A stretch of DNA of 64,000 nt from Rathayibacter rathayi (GTDB lineage: Bacteria; Actinomycetota; Actinomycetes; Actinomycetales; Microbacteriaceae). Of this stretch, positions 32,757-40,936 are shown piece by piece (position 1 is the first letter of the stretch; every line of letters starts with the position of its first letter). The DNA is taken from NCBI RefSeq assembly GCF_004011095.1, contig NZ_CP028129.1, positions 2,232,001 to 2,296,000 on the forward strand, read 5' to 3'. The translations under genes and the position numbers were made by a program. Below the pieces are notes generated by a model. That model had not been told where the DNA came from. It saw only the letters and a program-made list of their open reading frames with translations, and searched no databases.

Positions 32757-34817
32757 ATGGAGTTTCGCTTCGACGACGCGACAGCCGACAATCTGATCCG
32801 CACAGTAGAAGACGCCAGCGATTCGCTGAGGGACCACGGGATCGCCTGGGGCGGCGCGATGGGCACGGCCCTGCAGCATTTTGCCGGCCCGTACGCCGAT
32901 CTGTTCCGCTCAGCCTGCATCATCGGCTCCGATAATCGGGTCGGCCTCTCCCGGTCGCTCTGGGACCTGGCCGACCGTGTCCGCGAGACGTCGCAGGCAG
33001 CGCAGAAGGAACGGGCTCGAATCACGGCTCTCGATGCCTGGAGGGTGCGCGAGGCCGAGCGGGAGCAGCGGCGACGTGCCCATCCGCTCGCCGGCCTCGG
33101 CGTGCAGCCCGACGAGGGGATGCTGGTCGATCCGCGTCCGTCCGAGGACCGGATTCCTGCGCCGGTCCTCAACGCCGGCTACGCGATCCAGGAACCGCCG
33201 CGAACGACGACGCAGTATTCGGGCCCGCTCGGGCACGGCAGGACCTCCGCGGACCCGGACGACCTCGTCATCTACGCATCGACGGCGCGGGCGTTCGGCG
33301 CGCTGATGCAGGAGCGGCTGACCAGCGTCCGCGCCTCCTGGGCGTCCTTCACGGACGAGTGCTCCTGGGTCCCGATCGAGAACTGCACCTTCCTGAACGC
33401 CTTCGACCGCTTCGTGACCGTGAACGGCGAGGAGGCCAGCTGGGTCGAGGCGATCGCCGATGCATTCCGCGCGGCCGGAGGTGGTTCCCTCTCCTCGCCG
33501 GGTCTCAATCTCGCTCAAACCCGGTTCGCTCCCCCCACCGATCAGGCGCTGCGAGCCATCCTCGCGTCCGTCCCCGCGGAAGACCTCGCGGCGATGCTCG
33601 CGGCGTCGCCCGCTCTGGCCGCGCAGATCCAGAGGATGCCACCCGCCGTCGTGCACGAGTGGTGGCAGAGCCTTGACCCCGCAGCCGACTCCGGCGATCC
33701 GTTCTCGTCCCGGCAACACGAGCTGCTGACGGCGCTGCCGCTGCTGATCGGGAATCTCGAGGGGATTCCCTACGGTGCCCGGTCGGTGGCGAACGCGTCC
33801 CGTCTCGAGGCGGAGCTCACGAGCCTGACCGCCGAGCGGGACGCCCTGCGCGCGATCACTCCGGGCACGGGCAGTGCCGACGCCGTGGGGCCGGCTCTCG
33901 CGGACCTCGAGCGACGACTCGCCGTCCTCGCGAACATCCACGACTCCCTGACGTCCTTCGAAGGCCGGAACCCCAGGTTCCTGATCTCGCTGACCGACGA
34001 CGACCCGCCCCTGGCCGCGGTCTCGATCGGCGACCTCGACACCGCGACCGACGTCACCTACGCGGTCCCCGGCATGGGGCAGACGACCGCGACGACGACC
34101 GACTGGACGAGGGCCTCGCAGAACCTGCAGTCGCTGCTGCCGCCGGGGCACGCGGTCGTCGCCTGGATCGGCTACGAGACGCCGCCCAATCCGATCGGCG
34201 TCGACCTCGACATGTCGGTGCTCACGACCGACGACGCGGTCGCCGGCGCGACCCGCCTCGCCGCCGCTCTCGGCGGACTCGCCGCCGTCCGCGGGGACTC
34301 GATCCCCCACCCGAACGTCGTCGCGCACTCCTACGGCAGCACGGTCGCCGCCGTCGCGGCGACCCGACCGGACGTGCAGCTCGGCGCCCTGATCACCCTC
34401 GGCTCCGCGGGGCTCCCCGATTCCGTCGACAACGCATCCGATCTGCACGCCGACGGCGTCTATGCCGGCCAGGGCCGCCCCAAGTTCCCCGGTGAGAAAA
34501 GCAGCGGCGACGAACTGGCCTATCTGGGACGGGGGTTGAGCGAGGATCACCACGTCAATCCCATCCTGCCGGGATTCGGAGCCCAGGTCTTCGGAGTGGA
34601 GAACGGCGGCGACAAGGGTCGGCCGGTCTCGGCCCACGGAGCACTGGAGAGCGATACGGGCGACAGGGCGGGGTACTTCGACCAAAACACCGAGTCGCTG
34701 TTAAATGTCGCCGCAATTCTCAACGGGAACCTGAACGCCGTGACTGAGTACAAGCCCCTCGGGCCCACAGGAGTGCAGGAAAAGGCGGGAAGGTTATTCG
34801 ATGGCGACCCGAACTAA
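32757..34817 (+). CDS. DUF1023 alpha/beta-hydrolase with WXG100-like helical N-terminus (putative secreted effector)
   Basis: A 686-residue protein. Residues about 1-115 are helical, WXG100/LXG-like (IAWGGAMGTALQHFAGPY in the first hairpin, charged coiled coil after). A low-complexity joint follows, then a middle helical region. The C-terminal DUF1023 alpha/beta-hydrolase domain spans about 400-660. The nucleophile elbow is VVAHSYGSTVAA (Ala replaces the usual first Gly of GHSYG), and a late His lies in PVSAHGALESD, followed by Tyr-Phe-Asp as usual in the family. No signal peptide. The layout is that of proteins exported by type VII-like systems; no secretion genes are in the window. AAGGAGG precedes ATG 32757. 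Its 3' end overlaps the first lipoprotein gene by 17 nt. Confidence 0.85.
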   Translation: MEFRFDDATADNLIRTVEDASDSLRDHGIAWGGAMGTALQHFAGPYADLFRSACIIGSDNRVGLSRSLWDLADRVRETSQAAQKERARITALDAWRVREAEREQRRRAHPLAGLGVQPDEGMLVDPRPSEDRIPAPVLNAGYAIQEPPRTTTQYSGPLGHGRTSADPDDLVIYASTARAFGALMQERLTSVRASWASFTDECSWVPIENCTFLNAFDRFVTVNGEEASWVEAIADAFRAAGGGSLSSPGLNLAQTRFAPPTDQALRAILASVPAEDLAAMLAASPALAAQIQRMPPAVVHEWWQSLDPAADSGDPFSSRQHELLTALPLLIGNLEGIPYGARSVANASRLEAELTSLTAERDALRAITPGTGSADAVGPALADLERRLAVLANIHDSLTSFEGRNPRFLISLTDDDPPLAAVSIGDLDTATDVTYAVPGMGQTTATTTDWTRASQNLQSLLPPGHAVVAWIGYETPPNPIGVDLDMSVLTTDDAVAGATRLAAALGGLAAVRGDSIPHPNVVAHSYGSTVAAVAATRPDVQLGALITLGSAGLPDSVDNASDLHADGVYAGQGRPKFPGEKSSGDELAYLGRGLSEDHHVNPILPGFGAQVFGVENGGDKGRPVSAHGALESDTGDRAGYFDQNTESLLNVAAILNGNLNAVTEYKPLGPTGVQEKAGRLFDGDPN

Positions 34818-35469
34818 GAGGGGACGGGGCGCTACAGCAGCGAGCATTTTCGCCGCAGTCCTTCTTCTAATGTCCGCCTGCGCCGCCGAAAAACCGGAGG
34901 AACCGACACCGATGAACACCATGACACCCACCGAGGGACGCACCGCGCTCCTCGCGTTCGTCAAAGACACCACCCAACAGCTCGATGTGACGGGCTGGTG
35001 GCCCAAATCCGGAGGCGCGGCACCCGACAGCTGCGGACTCGGCGGCGGAGAAAAAGGCGCCAGCTACAGCTTCAACTATTGGGCGCCCCGCGGAACCGAT
35101 CCCGCCGGCGACGCCCAGAAGGTCGCCACCTACTGGGAATCCCTCGGCATGAGCGTCCGCATCGCCGACTCCACCCCCTGGCCCACCGTCTACGGCGAAG
35201 GCGGCCCCGTCCTGCGCGCCGCATTCGACACCCATTCCTCAGAAGACACCTACCTCGTCACCGCGGTCGCACGCTGCGCTCCCGGCGACGCCATCGCCCT
35301 CCTCAAAGAGGACAACGCGCAGCGCGCCGCGGGAATCGTCGTCCCCGGAGACGAAGGGGCCGTCCAACGGTGGGACCCAAAGAAGAAATACACCCTCGAA
35401 CCCGTCGCCCCCGCCACCACCCCGCCCAAACCCAAACCCGAACCCGATCCCGACGAGCCCGAGCAATGA
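34801..35469 (+). CDS. lipoprotein, copy 1 (putative immunity protein of the hydrolase)
   Basis: A 222-residue protein with a lipoprotein signal: basic start MATRTKRGRG, hydrophobic core, lipobox LLMSAC (Cys about residue 27). A folded domain of about 165 residues follows with LDVTGWWPKSGGAAPDSCGL, ending in a Pro/Lys/Glu tail. Two cysteines in the domain (DSCGL and ARCAPGD) could form a disulfide outside the cell. It is expected to be tethered to the outer face of the membrane. The ATG overlaps the hydrolase gene, so the two are translated together. That coupling suggests protection against the hydrolase, but this is inference. Confidence 0.8.
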   Translation: MATRTKRGRGATAASIFAAVLLLMSACAAEKPEEPTPMNTMTPTEGRTALLAFVKDTTQQLDVTGWWPKSGGAAPDSCGLGGGEKGASYSFNYWAPRGTDPAGDAQKVATYWESLGMSVRIADSTPWPTVYGEGGPVLRAAFDTHSSEDTYLVTAVARCAPGDAIALLKEDNAQRAAGIVVPGDEGAVQRWDPKKKYTLEPVAPATTPPKPKPEPDPDEPEQ

Positions 35470-35506
35470 CCTCACCATCCGACACGGGCCACGGAGCACG
35501 CCCACA

Positions 35507-36166
35507 GTGACCAGGACTCCTCCACGACGAGGTACCGCCGCGGCAAGCGTTCTCGCCGTGGTCCTTCTTCTGATGTCCGCCTGCGCCGCCGAAAAACCGG
35601 AGGAACCCACACCGATGAACACCACGACACCCACCGAGGGACGCACCGCGCTCATCGCCTTCGTCAAAGACACCACCCAACAGCTCGATGTGACGGGCTG
35701 GTGGCCGAAATCCGGAGGCGCGGCACCCGACAGCTGCGGACTCGGCGGCGGAGAAAAAGGCGCCAGCTACAGCTTCGACCATTGGGCGCCCCGCGGAACC
35801 GATCCCGCCGGCGACGCCCGAAAGGTTGCCACCTATTGGGAATCCCTCGGCATGAGCGTCCGCATCGCCGACTCCACCCCCTGGCCCAGAGTGTTCGGCG
35901 AAGGCGGCCCCGTCCTGCGTGCCGCATTCGACACCGAAGCCGCCGAAGACACCTACCGGGTCGGCGCAACCGCACGCTGCGCTCCCGGCGACGCCATCGC
36001 CCTCCTCAAAGAGGACAACGCACAACGCGCCGCCGGAATCGTCGTCCCCGGAGACGAGGGCACCGTCCCCCGGTGGGACCCAAAGAAGAAATACACCCTC
36101 GAACCCGTCGCCCCCGCCACCACCCCGCCCAAACCCAAACCCGATCCCGACGAGCCCGAGCAATGA
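35507..36166 (+). CDS. lipoprotein, copy 2 (paralogue)
   Basis: A 219-residue paralogue of the preceding lipoprotein with lipobox LLMSAC and the same two domain cysteines. Most differences fall in the first 15 residues and in a patch near residues 130-150 (DTEAAEDTYRVGATARCA versus DTHSSEDTYLVTAVARCA). GTG 35507 is used as the start; the same cagtgaccaggactc context precedes copy 3. The spacer to copy 1 is 37 nt. Confidence 0.82.
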   Translation: MTRTPPRRGTAAASVLAVVLLLMSACAAEKPEEPTPMNTTTPTEGRTALIAFVKDTTQQLDVTGWWPKSGGAAPDSCGLGGGEKGASYSFDHWAPRGTDPAGDARKVATYWESLGMSVRIADSTPWPRVFGEGGPVLRAAFDTEAAEDTYRVGATARCAPGDAIALLKEDNAQRAAGIVVPGDEGTVPRWDPKKKYTLEPVAPATTPPKPKPDPDEPEQ

Positions 36167-36203
36167 CCTCACCATCCGACACGGGCCGCGGAGCACGCCG
36201 ACA

Positions 36204-36821
36204 GTGACCAGGACTCTTCTACGACAAGCCGTCGCCGGGGCGAGCGTTCTCGCCGCAGTCCTTCTTCTGACGTCCGCCTGCACAGCCGAGGATCCGGAGG
36301 AACCCACACCGATGAACACCACGACACCCACCGAGGGACGCACCGCGCTCATCGCCTTCGTCAAAGACACCACCCAACAGCTCGATGTGACGGGCTGGTG
36401 GCCCAAATCCGGAGGCGCGGCACCCGACAGCTGCGGACTCGGCGGCGGAGAAAAAGGCGCCAGCTACAGCTTCGACCATTGGGCGCCCCGCGGAACCGAT
36501 CCCGCCGGCGACGCCCAGAAGGTCGCCACATACTGGGAAACCCTCGGCATGAGCGTCCGCATCGCCGACTCCACCCCCTGGCCCACCGTCTACGGCGAAG
36601 GCGGCCCCGTCCTCCGCGCCGACTTCGACACCCATTCCGCCGAAGACACCTACCGGATCGGTGCCGTCGCACGCTGCGCGCCCGGCGACGCCATCGCCCT
36701 CCTCAAAGAGGACAACGCGCAACGCGCCGCCGGCATCGTCGTCCCCGGAGACGAAGGCACCATCCCCCGGTGGGACCCGAAGAAGAAATACACCCTCGAA
36801 CCCGTCACACCCACGGAATGA
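36204..36821 (+). CDS. lipoprotein, copy 3 (paralogue, shorter tail)
   Basis: A 205-residue third copy with lipobox LLTSAC. It keeps the central domain but ends TLEPVTPTE, so the Pro/Lys-rich tail present in copies 1 and 2 is lost. GTG 36204 is in the same repeated context as copy 2. It is the last gene of the block. No clear terminator was found in the 100 nt after it. Confidence 0.82.
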   Translation: MTRTLLRQAVAGASVLAAVLLLTSACTAEDPEEPTPMNTTTPTEGRTALIAFVKDTTQQLDVTGWWPKSGGAAPDSCGLGGGEKGASYSFDHWAPRGTDPAGDAQKVATYWETLGMSVRIADSTPWPTVYGEGGPVLRADFDTHSAEDTYRIGAVARCAPGDAIALLKEDNAQRAAGIVVPGDEGTIPRWDPKKKYTLEPVTPTE

Positions 36822-36924
36822 CGGGTGCTGCGGCTGAGGACAGTCGTCGCAGTGCATCGTGGCGCCCCGCCTCCACACACGGACATGTTGACGCGCGGCA
36901 CCAGCCTGGGCTTTACTGTCGAGC

Positions 36925-37026
36925 ATGACTGACACCCTGCACGCCCTGACCTCCCTCGAGGCCTCCGGGAATGCCGGCATGATGATGGCCGGTGGCCCCG
37001 TCATGTGCTGTCGAATGTGTGCATGA
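36925..37026 (+). CDS. 33-residue Met/Cys-rich peptide
   Basis: A short open frame, MTDTLHALTSLEASG followed by NAGMMMAGGPVMCCRMCA. An acidic, leader-like first half is joined to a Met/Gly/Cys-rich second half ending in CCRMC. The ATG is 5 nt after TACTGT (36914-36919), a plausible leaderless promoter like those of neighbouring genes. It lies 199 nt upstream of the winged-helix regulator. I do not recognise it. Options are a regulatory leader peptide, a metal-binding or RiPP-like peptide, or chance. Confidence 0.4.
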   Translation: MTDTLHALTSLEASGNAGMMMAGGPVMCCRMCA

Positions 37027-37224
37027 GGAACTGACCTCGCCGGGTCCCCGCACAGCCTCCGCCCGCTGATCCTTTCGATCGGCTGAGCGTCGTAGGCGCG
37101 GATGATCCCCTGGATGCCCCGCATCCGTCTCTGCCGTCACCGCGCTTCGCGGGTCGGCTCGATCGCGCACACCCGGATCCGCCCCTGGACACTCGTCCCG
37201 GATCCGACCAGCCAAGGACTTGTC

Positions 37225-37938
37225 ATGACCCTCCTCCACCCCCGTACCGTCCCCACCGCCGCCACGACAGCCGCCTCCCGGCTCCAGCCGATCGGCGACG
37301 CCGCCCCCGCCGCACCACGCCTCCGCGCCGTCCCCCAGGGGACCGAGGCCCGCGGATTCGCCCTCTACGTCGGCATCGACGAGGCCAAGGCCCGCGCCGC
37401 CGGACTCGACCTGGGTCGCCTAGTCGAAGAGCTCAAGCGCATTACCGCCCAGCTCGCCCCCGACGCCGAGACCTACGCCTCCGTCGCTCTCGCTCCGCAG
37501 GGCGTCGGCGGCCGTGATGTCGACGTGGTCCGCCTCGCGCTCCAGGACCCCGCCGCCGTCGCCAAGCGCCGCGCCGACGCCGAACCCGACCCTGATCGCG
37601 TGCCCGGCGGAGTCGTCATTGACATCTCTCGTAAGCGCGTCGTTCTCGATGACGAGACCACCGCTCTCACCTACAAGGAGTTCGAGCTCCTCCAGTACCT
37701 CGTGCTCCGCGAGGGCCGCACCATCGAGCGCACCGAGCTCATCGCCTCCCTGTGGGGCGCCACCGACGACGACGCACCCAACGAGCGCACCATCGACGTC
37801 CACGTCCGTCGGCTCCGGGCCAAGCTCGGCCGCTACGAGGAGATCGTGCGCACCGTCCGCGGCGTCGGCTACCGCTTCGATCGCCACGCGGACGTCGCCA
37901 TCCGGTACGCCTCCACGCCGTCGCCGGATCTGTTCTGA
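37225..37938 (+). CDS. winged-helix (OmpR/PhoB-type) transcription regulator without receiver domain
   Basis: A 237-residue protein. The first 110 residues hold a disordered Ala/Pro start and a small alpha/beta region (FALYVGIDEAKARAAGLDLGRL). The C-terminal 100 residues are a PhoB-type DNA-binding domain, with YKEFELLQYLVLREGRTIERTEL before the recognition helix ERTIDVHVRRLRAKLG and the wing VRTVRGVGYRF. There is no phosphoacceptor receiver, so it is not a classical response regulator. AAGGA precedes ATG 37225. This orphan type is common in Microbacteriaceae; its target is unknown. Confidence 0.87.
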   Translation: MTLLHPRTVPTAATTAASRLQPIGDAAPAAPRLRAVPQGTEARGFALYVGIDEAKARAAGLDLGRLVEELKRITAQLAPDAETYASVALAPQGVGGRDVDVVRLALQDPAAVAKRRADAEPDPDRVPGGVVIDISRKRVVLDDETTALTYKEFELLQYLVLREGRTIERTELIASLWGATDDDAPNERTIDVHVRRLRAKLGRYEEIVRTVRGVGYRFDRHADVAIRYASTPSPDLF

Positions 37939-38043
37939 GTCGTCGAGGGGAGTCCCGCGTCGCGCCGGGGCAGGGCAACCGGTACGGCCTCGGCCGGCGG
38001 GCAGCTGTGCGAGGGGCTCAGGGACGTCCCAGGAAATAAAGGG

Positions 38044-38071
38044 TTGCACCGTTACCGGGTCGTTATATAGT
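38044..38071 (+). promoter_or_regulatory. strong sigma-70-like promoter
   Basis: TTGCAC (38044-38049) and TATAGT (38066-38071) are 16 nt apart, embedded in an unusually AT-rich patch (aggaaataaa upstream, gttatatagttc around the -10). It points into a 100-nt stretch that ends in a hairpin rather than directly at a gene. Confidence 0.65.
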
Positions 38072-38077
38072 TCACCT

Positions 38078-38180
38078 GCGTCAACCGTTTGCTGTGGCGG
38101 AGAAGCGCGAAAAGTGATTGCAGGACACTCTTGGTGCAAGGGAAAGAAGGCCGGCCGCTCGCCTCAGCGGCCGGCCTTCT
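38078..38180 (+). ncRNA. candidate small RNA (promoter-to-terminator unit, about 100 nt)
   Basis: The stretch between a consensus promoter and a perfect 15-bp hairpin has no convincing reading frame with a ribosome site. A GTG frame VIAGHSWCKGKKAGRS exists but runs through the hairpin. A stand-alone small RNA or a long leader that terminates before the MarR gene are both possible. It does not match 6S, tmRNA, SRP or 6C RNA as far as I can see. Confidence 0.4.
38145..38180 (+). terminator. 15-bp perfect GC hairpin
   Basis: agaaggccggccgct (38145-38159) pairs exactly with 38166-38180 around the 6-nt loop cgcctc, followed by gtcgtt. It lies 100 nt after the strong promoter and 110 nt before the MarR gene. 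Confidence 0.7.
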
Positions 38181-38289
38181 GTCGTTCCCGGGCGACCGCC
38201 TCCTCCTCAGCTGCGACCATCTGCCCGCGGCGTAGGCTGTACGGCGTCTGGATGCCGGGAATCGCTTCCTGGGCGACGAAGGAGGACCA

Positions 38290-38730
38290 GTGGGGTCGAG
38301 AGAGGCCGTCGCAGCATGGGAAGCACTCTTCCGCGCTCAGGTCCATGTGATGCGAGCCCTGAGCACCGAATTCCCCTCGCGGGAGATCTCGATGAACGAG
38401 TACGACGTCCTCTTCAACCTCACTCGGCAGCCCGAGCGGCGCGCGCGCCTGCGCGATCTTAACCGGCACGTCCTGCTGACGCAGCCCAGCGTCAGCCGGC
38501 TGATCGACCGGCTTGCGGCTCGCGGCTGCGTCGAGAAGAGCGAGGACCCGGCGGATGCGCGCGGCACGATCATCACCATCACCGACGAGGGCTACGCGCT
38601 CTTCCGGCGCGTCGCGCTCACTCATATGAGGACCATCTCGGAGCAAGTCGGCGGAGCGCTCGAGGAGGACGAGCTGCGGCAACTGGCCGCACTCTGCGAC
38701 AAGCTCCGCGACGGCATCGCCACTCCGTGA
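38290..38730 (+). CDS. MarR-family transcription regulator
   Basis: A 146-residue winged-helix protein of the MarR family. Dimer helices lie at both ends, the recognition helix region is LLTQPSVSRLIDRLAARGCVE, and the beta-wing is KSEDPADARGTIITITDEGYALF (key residues D, P, D, R). This is the classical MarR wing. The GTG at 38290 has AAGGAGG upstream. The ligand is unknown. It stands just upstream of the photolyase gene, 79 bp away on the same strand, though a link is not established. Confidence 0.9.
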   Translation: MGSREAVAAWEALFRAQVHVMRALSTEFPSREISMNEYDVLFNLTRQPERRARLRDLNRHVLLTQPSVSRLIDRLAARGCVEKSEDPADARGTIITITDEGYALFRRVALTHMRTISEQVGGALEEDELRQLAALCDKLRDGIATP

Positions 38731-38809
38731 TCCGCTTCTGCTAGCACGGGCCGCAGCGCCCGACTAGGTCTTCGCCGGGGCGCGGAACTCGCGGAATCAT
38801 GGGGCCACC

Positions 38810-40276
38810 ATGAGTGACACCTCCCCCACCCTTGTCTGGCTCCGCGACGATCTGCGCCTGGCCGACAACCCCGCTCTGCGCGCCGCAATCGACCGCGGCG
38901 GCGAGATCGCGGTCTGCTACGTGCTCGATGAGGAGTCGGCGGGGATCCGGCCATTCGGGGGCGCCTCCCGCTGGTGGCTGCACGGCAGCCTCGCAGCCCT
39001 CGCCGCCGACCTGCACGAGCACGGAGCGGCGCTGATCCTGCGCCGAGGACCGGCCGAGGCCGTCGTCCTGCAGCTCGCCGACGAGATCGGTGCCGGAGCC
39101 GTGCACTGGAACCGCCGCTACGGAAAGGCCGAGCGCATCGTCGACGCGGCGGTGAAGGAGTCGCTCCGCAACGGTGGACGCGAGGCCGAGAGCCACCAGG
39201 GCTCCCTGCTGTTCGAGCCGTGGACGGCGCAGACCGGCGCTGGCGGCCCGTACTCCGTCTACACGCCCTTCGCGCGCGCCTGCCGCGCCAAGCAGACACC
39301 GCGGGCGCCGCTGCCCCGTCCCCGCTCGCTCGACGGCGTCACAGGCGACGTCGCCTCCGATTCCCTCGACGACTGGGAGCTGCTGCCCGCGCATCCCGAC
39401 TGGGCAGGAGGACTGCGCGAGCGCTGGGTTCCCGGCGAGAAGGCGGCGGCCGACCGGCTGCGCGCGTTCCTCGCGGAGCAGCTCGACGACTACGCCGACG
39501 GCCGCGACCAGCCCGCCGAGGACGCCACCTCGAACCTCTCGCCGCACCTGCGGTGGGGCGAGATCAGTCCGTTCCAGGTGTGGCACGCGCTGGAGGAGGC
39601 GCACACGAAGGGGCTGCACCGCGGCGACGGCAGCGACCGGTTCCTGTCCGAGCTGCTCTGGCGGGAGTTCTGCTACCACCTGCTGTTCCACTGGCCGGAC
39701 CTGGCGACCGCAAACTTCGACACCCGGTTCGACTCGTTCCCGTGGGGCCGCCCCGGTCAGGAGGCGATCGACGCCTGGCACCGGGGCCGCACCGGCTACC
39801 CGCTGGTGGACGCCGGCATGCGCGAGCTCTGGAACACCGGCTACATGCACAACCGGGTCCGGATGGTGACCGCTTCGTTCCTGATCAAGAATCTGCTGGT
39901 CGACTGGCGGGTGGGCGAGGACTGGTTCTGGGACACCCTCGTCGACGCGGATCCGGCGAGCAACGCCGCGAATTGGCAATGGGTAGCGGGCTCCGGAGCC
40001 GACGCGTCGCCGTTCTTCCGAGTCTTCAACCCGGTCACCCAGTCGAAGAAGTTCGATCCGGCCGGAGCGTACATCCGCGACAATGTGCCCGAATTGAGCG
40101 AGGTGGAGGGCGCAGCCGTGCACGAGCCGTGGACGCTCGAGGACACGCTCACTGGCGGTCCGGACGCCTACCCCGCACCGATACTCGACCTCAAGGAGAC
40201 ACGGGCCCACGCGCTCGACGCTTTCGCTCAAATCAAGAGCGCTCCACGCGACATCACGCCTCGAGGAGGCGACTGA
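38810..40276 (+). CDS. phrB: deoxyribodipyrimidine photo-lyase (cryptochrome/photolyase family)
   Basis: A 488-residue flavoprotein that repairs cyclobutane pyrimidine dimers with blue light. The N-terminal antenna domain begins LVWLRDDLRLADNPAL. The C-terminal FAD domain contains SPHLRWGEISPFQVWHA, SELLWREFCYHLLFHWP and MRELWNTGYMHNRVRMVTASF with the Asn/Arg/Met flavin contacts. It closes with NWQWVAGSGADASPFFRVFNP, which carries the dimer-binding Trp. Intact, normal length. Light repair suits a plant-surface bacterium (inference). Confidence 0.94.
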   Translation: MSDTSPTLVWLRDDLRLADNPALRAAIDRGGEIAVCYVLDEESAGIRPFGGASRWWLHGSLAALAADLHEHGAALILRRGPAEAVVLQLADEIGAGAVHWNRRYGKAERIVDAAVKESLRNGGREAESHQGSLLFEPWTAQTGAGGPYSVYTPFARACRAKQTPRAPLPRPRSLDGVTGDVASDSLDDWELLPAHPDWAGGLRERWVPGEKAAADRLRAFLAEQLDDYADGRDQPAEDATSNLSPHLRWGEISPFQVWHALEEAHTKGLHRGDGSDRFLSELLWREFCYHLLFHWPDLATANFDTRFDSFPWGRPGQEAIDAWHRGRTGYPLVDAGMRELWNTGYMHNRVRMVTASFLIKNLLVDWRVGEDWFWDTLVDADPASNAANWQWVAGSGADASPFFRVFNPVTQSKKFDPAGAYIRDNVPELSEVEGAAVHEPWTLEDTLTGGPDAYPAPILDLKETRAHALDAFAQIKSAPRDITPRGGD

Positions 40277-40286
40277 TCGGCGCGGG

Positions 40287-40886
40287 TCAGAGCTGGGTGG
40301 ACGGATCGGTGAAAAAGCCCGACTCGGCGAGTGCGTCCTCCGTGCGGCCCTGCGCGCGCAGGTCGCGGGCGGGGATGCCGACGAGTATCGCTCCGTCGGG
40401 CGCATCCTTCACCACGACGGCGTTCGCACCCACGCTGACGTCGGAGCCGAGCACGACCGGGCCCAACACAACCGCGCCCGCTCCCACGACCACTCGATCG
40501 CCGAGCGTGGGATGTCGACGCTCGCGCCGCGCCGACTTCCCGCCCAACGTGACGCCGTGATAGAGCATGCAATCGTCGCCGATCCGCGCGGTCTCCCCGA
40601 TGACCACTCCCATGCCGTGGTCAATGAAAAGGCGCCGCCCGATCCTCGCACCGGGGTGGATCTCGACTCCAGTCGCAGCACGCGCCGCCTGACTGAGCAG
40701 CCGGGCGGGCAGGCGCAGACCGCGCCGCCACCAGGCGTGCGCGACGCGGTGCAGCCAGATCGCGTGGACGCCCGGGTAGGCGAGAACGACCTCCACCGCG
40801 CTGCGGGCGGCAGGGTCACGCTCGCGGGCGGTCCGGACGTCCTCGCGGAGCCGGGCGAGCACCCCGGAATGTTCCGGCCCGAACAC
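40287..40886 (-). CDS. cysE: serine O-acetyltransferase
   Basis: A 199-residue left-handed beta-helix acetyltransferase that makes O-acetylserine for CysK, encoded just upstream on the same strand. The active-site stretch is [20 protein letters not shown], followed by YHGVTLGGK and hexapeptide repeats ([16 protein letters not shown]). It is a short form lacking the full N-terminal helical domain of E. coli CysE. The start is uncertain: GTG 40886 gives a good N-terminus, but no strong ribosome site is visible, and the frame stays open into cysK. Confidence 0.9.
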   Translation of the reverse strand: MFGPEHSGVLARLREDVRTARERDPAARSAVEVVLAYPGVHAIWLHRVAHAWWRRGLRLPARLLSQAARAATGVEIHPGARIGRRLFIDHGMGVVIGETARIGDDCMLYHGVTLGGKSARRERRHPTLGDRVVVGAGAVVLGPVVLGSDVSVGANAVVVKDAPDGAILVGIPARDLRAQGRTEDALAESGFFTDPSTQL

Positions 40887-40936
40887 GACGCGGCGGTCGC
40901 GTCCGGGGCGGGGCGTCCCGCCGTGGTTCGAGGCCC

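Larger units (their letters stand above)
34801..36821 (+). repeat. tandem triplication of a lipoprotein gene with its spacer
   Basis: Three copies of a roughly 700-bp unit start at 34801, 35507 and 36204. Coding parts are near-identical over most of their length, and the spacer ctcaccatccgacacgggc plus the start region of copies 2 and 3 are repeated too. Unit lengths are 706 and 697 bp. The high identity between neighbours indicates recent duplication or ongoing gene conversion. Confidence 0.9.

Noticed and set aside
38120..38350. Small protein VIAGHSWCKGKKAGRS...
   Set aside because: The frame runs through the strong hairpin and into the MarR gene; a small RNA or leader explains the region better, though a coding role is not excluded.
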